Positions 25,181 through 30,124 of a DNA stretch of 30,124 nt are shown in pieces. The stretch covers positions 1 to 30,124 of the forward strand of contig JAPPMR010000950.1 in NCBI GenBank assembly GCA_028818995.1, written 5' to 3'. Position numbers and translations under genes: made by a program. The number at the start of each line of letters is the position of its first letter. The first letter of the stretch is position 1. Under the pieces are notes generated by a model. The model made no database searches, had not been told where the DNA came from, and saw nothing but the letters and a program-made list of their open reading frames with translations. The DNA comes from Candidatus Poribacteria bacterium (GTDB lineage: Bacteria; Poribacteria; WGA-4E; WGA-3G).

Positions 25181-25879
25181 ATGCTAAAATATCAGATAAC
25201 CCTGATTGCTGTCTTAATAGGTTGTATTGCTTTTGTGGCATGTGACCGCGCGCAGCAAGTGTTAGAACCAGTGATGCCGGATCCGGAGATGCCGGATACC
25301 GGTGACATGACGGGTATGATGGACATGATGGCGCACAAGTCATGGGCGAGTGTTGACCTTCCAGCACCAACAATGACGGTTGAAGAAGCTGCAGCAGCAA
25401 TGAACGCAGCGGGAACCGGTCAGGCACACGGCACAGGCATTCGTACCGTCTATTTCAACGAAGCCGCTGCTATGGCAAACATGGCTGAGGGTGATAAAAT
25501 GTACCCTGTCGGATCTATGATTGTCAAAGAGGTCATGAATGATGACAACACGGAAGTCGTTCACGTTGCAACAATGATGAAAACTGACGACATGATGTAT
25601 GCTGATCGTGGTGGATGGATATACGGTGTAGGTGGAAACGCCCTTGCAATCGCAGATAGTGTAGGATGTGACAGTTGCCACGCAAAAGCTGGTGCGGGCA
25701 ATGATTACGTCTTTGTATCACTCTCTGGTGGCATGAAAGACGCTGGTATGATGGATGATGGTGGAACTACTGACGATGGCACCACAGACGATGGCACTAC
25801 TGACGGTGGAACCACAGATGGTGGCACTACTGACGGTGGAACCACAGATGGTGGCACTACTGATGGTGGCACTGCCTAA
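25181..25879 (+). CDS. Cytochrome P460-like c-type heme lipoprotein with a repeat tail
   Basis: The signal segment ends at lipobox Cys21 (FVAC). After a Met/Asp-rich linker (32-52, MPD and MMDMM motifs), residues 55-180 resemble cytochrome P460: HGTGIRTVYFNEAA, YPVGSMIVKEV, HVATMMK, RGGWIYG, and the heme-binding Cys163-x-x-Cys166-His167 followed by NDYVFV. Characterised P460 proteins oxidise hydroxylamine or bind nitric oxide and carry a Lys crosslink to heme; the crosslinking Lys cannot be verified here. The C-terminus from residue 194 is a Gly-Gly-Thr-Thr-Asp tandem repeat. AAGGAG seven bases before the ATG supports the start. A bidirectional terminator follows 300 bases downstream. Confidence 0.75.
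   Translation: MLKYQITLIAVLIGCIAFVACDRAQQVLEPVMPDPEMPDTGDMTGMMDMMAHKSWASVDLPAPTMTVEEAAAAMNAAGTGQAHGTGIRTVYFNEAAAMANMAEGDKMYPVGSMIVKEVMNDDNTEVVHVATMMKTDDMMYADRGGWIYGVGGNALAIADSVGCDSCHAKAGAGNDYVFVSLSGGMKDAGMMDDGGTTDDGTTDDGTTDGGTTDGGTTDGGTTDGGTTDGGTA
25760..25879 (+). repeat. 15/30-base tandem repeat at the 3' end of the P460-like gene
   Basis: Eight in-frame 15-base units encode (G/D)-G-T-T-D. Units alternate between GGTGGAACCACAGAT and GGTGGCACTACTGAC, so the true period is 30; 25805-25834 and 25835-25864 differ at one base only. Confidence 0.9.
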
Positions 25880-25993
25880 GAAGGCATTTTACATCACTTA
25901 TATGAGCGGATTAGTATTACCATTTTGGGTAATGCTGGTCCGTTTTCTTTTTTAGAGACACTCACCGTGATAAAAATTTTGTGTATTCTTATC

Positions 25994-26122
25994 GGAGGGC
26001 TTTGTAAGCCCGATTTATGATGAATTATAAAAACAAATGGATACCTTCATCCCTCTGTAGGCGGGGAATGCCTAAATGGCATTCATACCGTTGATTTCTT
26101 GATTTGGAGGTTTCCTAACCTC
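25994..26122. repeat. Three dispersed palindromes in the 364-base gene-free gap
   Basis: The gap 25880-26243 holds no gene. It contains GGGCTT-TGT-AAGCCC (25997-26011, second copy of the 16611 element), GAATGCC-TAAAT-GGCATTC (26066-26084, preceded by CTGTAGGCG) and GAGGTT-TCCT-AACCTC (26107-26122), then the terminator at 26185-26217. Confidence 0.65.
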
Positions 26123-26184
26123 ATTCAATCAAGAGAATTCAACATTCTTGGAAATCTTGTTTGAGACCATTGCACGTTGCAAAT

Positions 26185-26217
26185 AAAAAAGCCGTGTATC
26201 TAATACACGGCTTTTTT
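26185..26217. terminator. Bidirectional Rho-independent terminator
   Basis: AAAAAA, then GCCGTGTAT-CTA-ATACACGGC (perfect nine-base stem, 26191-26211), then TTTTTT. The symmetric A and T tracts serve both the plus-strand P460-like gene and the minus-strand lipoprotein gene that ends at 26244. Confidence 0.93.
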
Positions 26218-26243
26218 ATAGGACCATACAATAAAGATATTAA

Positions 26244-27170
26244 CTATTTATCACCCCAAGCACGTCCGCGAGGGATTAATAACAGCTGTCCCACACTCAG
26301 TTTGGTCCGGTCAAAGATATAATCGTCCTGATTTGCGGCAACCAACCGTGTCCACTTCTCAGGATTATCAAAAATCTCTGGACGAGAGGCGATGCGTTTT
26401 AGTGCTGCCTCGCCATTTTCTTCCTGAATATCCTCTTCTTTGACATAATACTTGTAGACTGGTTCCGGACTGGTCACACTAAAACTGAAACTGTGCGCGG
26501 TAGCGAGAGCATTTCCAGCCATATCCGTTGCACCTGAGACGGTGACAGTATACATGCGTCCGCAGCGCATCGGCATATCTGAGGTAAACATCACGGAATC
26601 GCCACTACCACTTACTGTACCAGGAAGTGTAGCTTCTGTGGGTTCACTCATGGTGTCTTCTGTTTTAGCAACAGCAACTTCAATTGAAACGCTATCAGCA
26701 TTAACTGGTTCACTGAAGGTAACCGTGAGACTGTCTCTGACATTCAAAGAATCTTCGTATTCAGAGAAAACAGTGCCATCTTCGGGGTCGGTACTTGTTA
26801 CTGTTGGTGGTGTTGCATCCGTATAGGTAAACTTCTGTGAGAGTGTGACGGGGACATCCGGTTTGCCTTTATTGGTAATGACAACAGCCACTGATTGTCC
26901 CGCTGTACCTGCAGGTGTCACCACAGTAACTTCTGTTTTACTTGGCACTGTAGCGTTTTGACCTTCCTCTCCTCCGAAGGTTACGGTCACGCCATTTTTC
27001 ATATCAAAATTCTCGCCAGTAATAGTGACAGTGGTTCCACCAGTTTCTTCACCCTCAGTAGGCGTCATGCCTGTCGGCGCGGGTTCCGGATTACAGCCTC
27101 CGCATCCTACCATCCACACACAGACAATTGCAAAGATGGCATAAATGGCTATGTTTCTGTGTCTTTTCAT
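26244..27170 (-). CDS. Lipoprotein with IPT/TIG, Big_5 Ig-like and LysM-like domains
   Basis: From the ATG at 27170 (AAGGAG nine bases upstream; an earlier reading has no ribosome site) the 308-residue protein has a signal ending in the lipobox VGC (Cys23-26 region, GCGGC). Next comes an IPT/TIG domain (about 35-115: GGTTVTITGENFD, VTFGGEEG), then a Big_5/SbsA-type Ig-like domain (about 118-230: PPTVTSTDPEDGTVF, LTVTFSEPVNADS, YTVTVSGATDMAGNAL). The last 60 residues fit a LysM pattern (YYVKEEDI, IASRPEIFDNPEKW, VAANQD, LSVGQLLLIPRG), suggesting peptidoglycan attachment. It is probably a cell-envelope structural or adhesion protein. A strong promoter with an inverted repeat lies upstream. Confidence 0.78.
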   Translation of the reverse strand: MKRHRNIAIYAIFAIVCVWMVGCGGCNPEPAPTGMTPTEGEETGGTTVTITGENFDMKNGVTVTFGGEEGQNATVPSKTEVTVVTPAGTAGQSVAVVITNKGKPDVPVTLSQKFTYTDATPPTVTSTDPEDGTVFSEYEDSLNVRDSLTVTFSEPVNADSVSIEVAVAKTEDTMSEPTEATLPGTVSGSGDSVMFTSDMPMRCGRMYTVTVSGATDMAGNALATAHSFSFSVTSPEPVYKYYVKEEDIQEENGEAALKRIASRPEIFDNPEKWTRLVAANQDDYIFDRTKLSVGQLLLIPRGRAWGDK

Positions 27171-27260
27171 CAATCGCTTCTCCTTAATCATCAAGAACGG
27201 GTTTGTTGTGTCTAAACGAAAAATAATTTCTTGCAACCTTGGACATCTTCAAGTTGTAAT

Positions 27261-27320
27261 ATCGGTTTGCAAACTACGTCCCAAAATTCCCGATTGCTAA
27301 AATTATACATGCAAACCGAT
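27261..27320. promoter_or_regulatory. Split inverted repeat across the lipoprotein promoter
   Basis: ATCGGTTTGCA (27261-27271) and TGCAAACCGAT (27310-27320) are perfect 11-base inverted copies separated by 38 bases. The second lies in the promoter spacer and the first in the leader. The first also contains the palindrome GTTTGCAAAC (27265-27274). An operator pair for a repressor is plausible; alternatively the leader arm is chance. Confidence 0.5.
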
Positions 27321-27331
27321 GTCGTTGTCAA
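27302..27331 (-). promoter_or_regulatory. Strong sigma-70-type promoter of the IPT/LysM-like lipoprotein gene
   Basis: On the minus strand TTGACA (27331-27326), 18-base spacer, TATAAT (27307-27302); both hexamers are perfect. Transcription would start near 27295, giving a leader of about 125 bases. Confidence 0.75.
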
Positions 27332-27337
27332 CCTTTT

Positions 27338-28189
27338 TTATTCCCCACGCCAAGTAGTACGCTTTAACGGGTCGTGTACGTCAACGAATAACTCTGGTCC
27401 GAAGCCTTCAATTGCTAACCGCACTGTATCACCATCACCCACTGCGGTTAGTGCTTCGTGATGTGTGCCTGTAGAAACTACATCGCCAGGTTCCAGCGTT
27501 ATTACATTGGTTACTTCAGCAAGCAATTCTGGCACGAAACGTGCCATTGAGTTTGTGGAGAAATCATGTTGCAATTGGTCGTTAATCCAGAGTTGTACGT
27601 CAAGGGCATTTGGGTCCGCGACTTCATCGGCAGTAACAAGCACAGGTCCCATCGGTGCGAAGGTGTGCCAACTTTTTCCTAAAAAGAATCCTCCTGGTAA
27701 ACCGCGCGCAGACACATCAATAAATTGTGTGTATCCAAAAACGCAATCAAGTGCGTTTTCCTCTGTTAAATGCTTCGCTGTTTTCCCAATGACAATTGCC
27801 AACTCAGGTTCAAAATGAAACACGGTCACATCTGCCTCTGTGAGTTCCACAGTCTCTTTTGTGGAAATGACGCTGGTAGGTGATTTGAGGAATGCATTAA
27901 AATCGAGTCGGGAAGGACTGTCTGGTTCGATATAATTACCAGCGAGACAAACGAGTTGTCCCGGTTGTGGTAGCGGGGCTTTAAATGTGACTTTGTCTAT
28001 AGCGGTTGGGGCGCCATTTTCAGCTGCGTCTACTATTATTGGACGCAGATTATCAAAATCCTCTATCACCATTTGTATGAGTTCTTGCGGCGTATGGGAC
28101 GAAATATCACTGAGCGCATCGCTAATATCAACAATTTCGTCTCCTGTAATCACCCCGAGTTGATAATCATCAAAGAATGCAAGTTTCAT
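27338..28189 (-). CDS. Fumarylacetoacetate hydrolase (FAH) family enzyme
   Basis: The 283-residue protein has the FAH fold, whose members cleave or decarboxylate 2-oxo or beta-diketo acids with a divalent metal. Metal-ligand residues are visible in HFEPELAIVIGK (the E-x-E pair) and the later FIDVSARG position; the C-terminal GDVVSTGTHHEA is the family's active-site glycine loop, with His-His in place of the commoner P-x-G. The N-terminal LAFFDDYQLGVITGDEIVDIS is the small regulatory-like lead domain. AGGAG ten bases before the ATG supports the start. It is the last gene of a minus-strand run with the Gfo/Idh/MocA and YiaK-like genes, which points to degradation of a sugar acid such as a 2-keto-3-deoxy or diketo acid. 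Confidence 0.85.
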   Translation of the reverse strand: MKLAFFDDYQLGVITGDEIVDISDALSDISSHTPQELIQMVIEDFDNLRPIIVDAAENGAPTAIDKVTFKAPLPQPGQLVCLAGNYIEPDSPSRLDFNAFLKSPTSVISTKETVELTEADVTVFHFEPELAIVIGKTAKHLTEENALDCVFGYTQFIDVSARGLPGGFFLGKSWHTFAPMGPVLVTADEVADPNALDVQLWINDQLQHDFSTNSMARFVPELLAEVTNVITLEPGDVVSTGTHHEALTAVGDGDTVRLAIEGFGPELFVDVHDPLKRTTWRGE

Positions 28190-28216
28190 TCAGTTTTTAC
28201 TCCTGTTTTAAGACAC

Positions 28217-28241
28217 TTTTGGCGTAGCTTGCAAGCCAAAA
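28217..28241. repeat. Intergenic palindrome between FAH and Gfo/Idh/MocA genes
   Basis: TTTTGGC (28217-28223) and GCCAAAA (28235-28241) pair across 11 bases that include a CTTGCAAG palindrome. The hairpin lies in the 56-base gap inside the operon and could adjust expression of the FAH gene. Confidence 0.45.
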
Positions 28242-28245
28242 CTTG

Positions 28246-29349
28246 TTATGAAAATACAAGCGGATGGTTCCGCTCTTTTAACGGTAGTTGTACTTTTGCT
28301 CCATTAAAATGAGAAGTGTAGGTTGCACTTACACACTCAAGCGACGTAAGCGCGTTGTGTCCACCGAGTTCTGGTTCATTTCCGTCAAGGATTGCGTCTC
28401 GTATATTTTTTGCACTCCAGATCGTGTGGCGAGACTTCCACGCTTTTCCAGAGATTATAAATGCTGATGTATCAAGTTCAATCTGTTCCCATGCTGGTGT
28501 ATGCGATGCAAATGAGACATCAAAAGGACAGTGCCACATTTCATCTATACCTGTTTGTGGGTTCGGTTTAATCATCAATTGTCCCTCCGAACCGAGTAGA
28601 TGTGGACCCATCATCCATCCGTGTCTCTGCTGACGTGGGTAGAGTTCCATAATTCCGTAAGCACAGCTTGCGCCGCCGATATGCACCAGCATTGTATCTC
28701 CCGCGACAATACCGTTGTCACGCCGATCAGTTTTGCATAATTCACTGCTATGCATAATGTCAGCGTCTGTCACATCATGTCCTTGATATGTAATATGTGC
28801 CTGAACCCAAGAGACACCATCCAAGAAAAAATCCATCTCATCAAAGTAGTGGACACCCATCTCCATCAATTCAAATCCTGCTTCTCGTCCTTTGCCGACC
28901 TCGCGAATTGATCGTAGTTCGCCAATCTTTCCGGCATCAATTAGGGATTTTGCGTGCCGAAACAGCGGTGTGAATCGGAATTGGTGACTGACTGCTAAAT
29001 GGACACCAGCGTCGTTACACGCCTCAAGCATCTGGTCAGCAGTTTCTAAGTCAATTGATAGAGGCTTTTCGCATAAAACATGGATACCCGCTTGTGCCGC
29101 CGCGATTGTAATCGGAGCGTGTAAAGGCGCATGTGTACATACGCTCACAATATCAAGTATTTCATGCGCAAACATTTCCAGATAGTCAGTATATCGGTTT
29201 GAAACACCGTATTCATCGGCACGATTATTAAGAGCATCGCAATTGATGTCGCACATTGCGACGAGGGCAACGTCTTCTAAACCGTCATAAGCTGCCGCGT
29301 GGCTACGACTGATTCCACCACAACCGACAATTCCTGTGCGTAATGTCAC
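28246..29349 (-). CDS. Gfo/Idh/MocA-family NAD(P)-dependent sugar oxidoreductase
   Basis: The 367-residue protein has the N-terminal Rossmann site GIVGCGGISRSHAAAY and the family signature CEKPLSIDLETAD with the catalytic Glu-Lys-Pro. The C-terminal alpha/beta domain carries REAGFELMEMGVHYFDEMDFF, placing a His-x-x-Asp-like substrate site. Such enzymes oxidise or reduce hydroxyls of sugars, inositols or sugar acids. The start is a GTG at 29349, seven bases after GGAG. The gene lies 44 bases after the YiaK-like gene and 56 bases before the FAH gene, all minus strand, so the three probably form one catabolic operon. The sugar cannot be identified from sequence. Confidence 0.88.
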   Translation of the reverse strand: MTLRTGIVGCGGISRSHAAAYDGLEDVALVAMCDINCDALNNRADEYGVSNRYTDYLEMFAHEILDIVSVCTHAPLHAPITIAAAQAGIHVLCEKPLSIDLETADQMLEACNDAGVHLAVSHQFRFTPLFRHAKSLIDAGKIGELRSIREVGKGREAGFELMEMGVHYFDEMDFFLDGVSWVQAHITYQGHDVTDADIMHSSELCKTDRRDNGIVAGDTMLVHIGGASCAYGIMELYPRQQRHGWMMGPHLLGSEGQLMIKPNPQTGIDEMWHCPFDVSFASHTPAWEQIELDTSAFIISGKAWKSRHTIWSAKNIRDAILDGNEPELGGHNALTSLECVSATYTSHFNGAKVQLPLKERNHPLVFS

Positions 29350-29393
29350 GAGTTATCTCCAATTCCAATATGATGGTCAGGTGAATGTGCTTC

Positions 29394-30124
29394 TTACCTA
29401 TTCATCTCCAACAATGCCTGCCATTGTGCCTCATCTACCAAGACACCTTTCTCAAGACTCTCCTGTCGTATGCGCAACATGCCTTCCCCTGGATATCGCA
29501 CCTTTTCGTTTTCATCTAAGGAAGAAGCCGTGTGAAAATCGTTGATAATCGCCTCTACGGTTTCGTTCAATACTGTTTGCCCCATCATGCCGGTAACATT
29601 AATAGCGATATAGACCTGAGAAACAGCGTATTCTGATTTCTGTTTGCCGATCTGATGTGTGGCTTGCCCCCCTGAGATAACAGCAGCCATTGTGTCAAGC
29701 ACCAATGCTAAACCTGAGCCTTTCCAATAGCCGATAGGCAATGCTCTTTGCGAATAGAGTATCTCTGCAGGTTCAACCGTTAGGTTTCCTTTGGTGTCAT
29801 ACCCACCCGGTAACGGCAGTTGTTTCCCTTGCAACCTGAGTACTTCTAATTTTCCGTTTGAATACTGACTCATCGCCATATCAAGCAGAATGTTTCCTTC
29901 ATCACGAGGGATAGCAATTGCTAATGGATTGTTACCAATCTTCTTCTCTCCAGAACCCCACGGCGGCATCAGTTTAGTTGTATTTGTCCAGCAGATACCG
30001 ATATATCCTGCTTCTGCTGCCTGTAGTGCGTAGGCACCCCCACGCATCCAGTGGTTTGTGTTTGAAAGTCCTACACAACCGATGCTGTGTGCTTCTGCCA
30101 ATTCCATTGCGCGTTGCATACAGA
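29394..30124 (-). CDS. 2,3-diketo-L-gulonate reductase-like (YiaK/Ldh_2 family), N-terminus outside the window
   Basis: The visible 243 residues are the C-terminal two thirds of a malate/L-lactate/ureidoglycolate dehydrogenase-type (Ldh_2) enzyme. They most resemble YiaK/DlgD, which reduces 2,3-diketo-L-gulonate with NADH: NHWMRGGAYALQAAE, GYIGICWTNTTKLMPPWG, IGNNPLAIAIP, LLDMAMSQYSNGKLEV, LPLPGGYD, and LPIGYWKGSGLALVLD. The frame stays open to the right edge; an ATG at 30119 is internal because the family has about 100 further residues upstream. Related members use delta-1-piperideine or other 2-oxo substrates, so the exact substrate is uncertain. It is the first visible gene of the sugar-acid operon. 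Confidence 0.85.
   Translation of the reverse strand, partial: CMQRAMELAEAHSIGCVGLSNTNHWMRGGAYALQAAEAGYIGICWTNTTKLMPPWGSGEKKIGNNPLAIAIPRDEGNILLDMAMSQYSNGKLEVLRLQGKQLPLPGGYDTKGNLTVEPAEILYSQRALPIGYWKGSGLALVLDTMAAVISGGQATHQIGKQKSEYAVSQVYIAINVTGMMGQTVLNETVEAIINDFHTASSLDENEKVRYPGEGMLRIRQESLEKGVLVDEAQWQALLEMNR

Overview
The window reads as a dense, moderately AT-rich chromosomal segment from an uncultivated Gram-negative bacterium. The mix of genes (two phytanoyl-CoA-dioxygenase-like proteins, a PhyH-HEAT fusion, ThuA-like and Gfo/Idh/MocA proteins, lipoproteins, TPR proteins, a type III restriction system) is typical of Candidatus Poribacteria or neighbouring sponge-associated lineages. That assignment is an inference from protein style, since no rRNA or other marker gene is present. 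A periplasm and outer membrane are supported by a SurA-like chaperone, a small beta-barrel candidate and several lipobox signal peptides.

Layout. 1-5.0 kb (mostly minus strand): edge of a possible transporter, a ThuA-like protein, a family 3 solute-binding lipoprotein, a small outer-membrane protein, and a RidA-FabV operon. 5.0-5.6 kb (minus): a HicBA toxin-antitoxin locus with an intact antitoxin, a promoter carrying a palindromic operator candidate, and a toxin gene broken by a one-base frameshift. 5.7-12.75 kb (plus): a six-gene island with a DUF4926-type protein, a multi-pass membrane protein, a ComEC-like metallo-beta-lactamase, a type III DNA methyltransferase (mod), a single-pass membrane protein, and the type III restriction helicase-nuclease (res). 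Mod and Res form a recognisable type III restriction-modification system; the other four look like accessory or effector parts. This is the best candidate for an undescribed system here.

12.8-20.2 kb: a large phosphohexomutase (plus), a PhyH-HEAT fusion (minus), an aminotransferase-PhyH operon (plus), and a Cu/Zn-SOD-like lipoprotein (plus). 20.3-22.2 kb (minus): a toxin-antitoxin-like pair in which a UPF0175-like antitoxin domain is fused behind ten TPR repeats and is followed two bases later by a DUF3368 PIN-like toxin. 22.3-25.9 kb (plus): a SurA-like chaperone coupled to a TPR protein, then a cytochrome P460-like lipoprotein with a Thr-Asp-Gly-Gly repeat tail.

A strong bidirectional terminator at 26.2 kb separates these from the final minus-strand block: an IPT/Big_5/LysM-like lipoprotein with its own promoter, and a probable sugar-acid catabolic operon transcribed in the order YiaK-like reductase, Gfo/Idh/MocA dehydrogenase, fumarylacetoacetate-hydrolase-family enzyme. 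Several intergenic gaps hold short palindromes of one common shape (stem ending TT, about three loop bases, then AA), which look like a dispersed REP-like family. No rRNA, tRNA, transposase or CRISPR array was seen.
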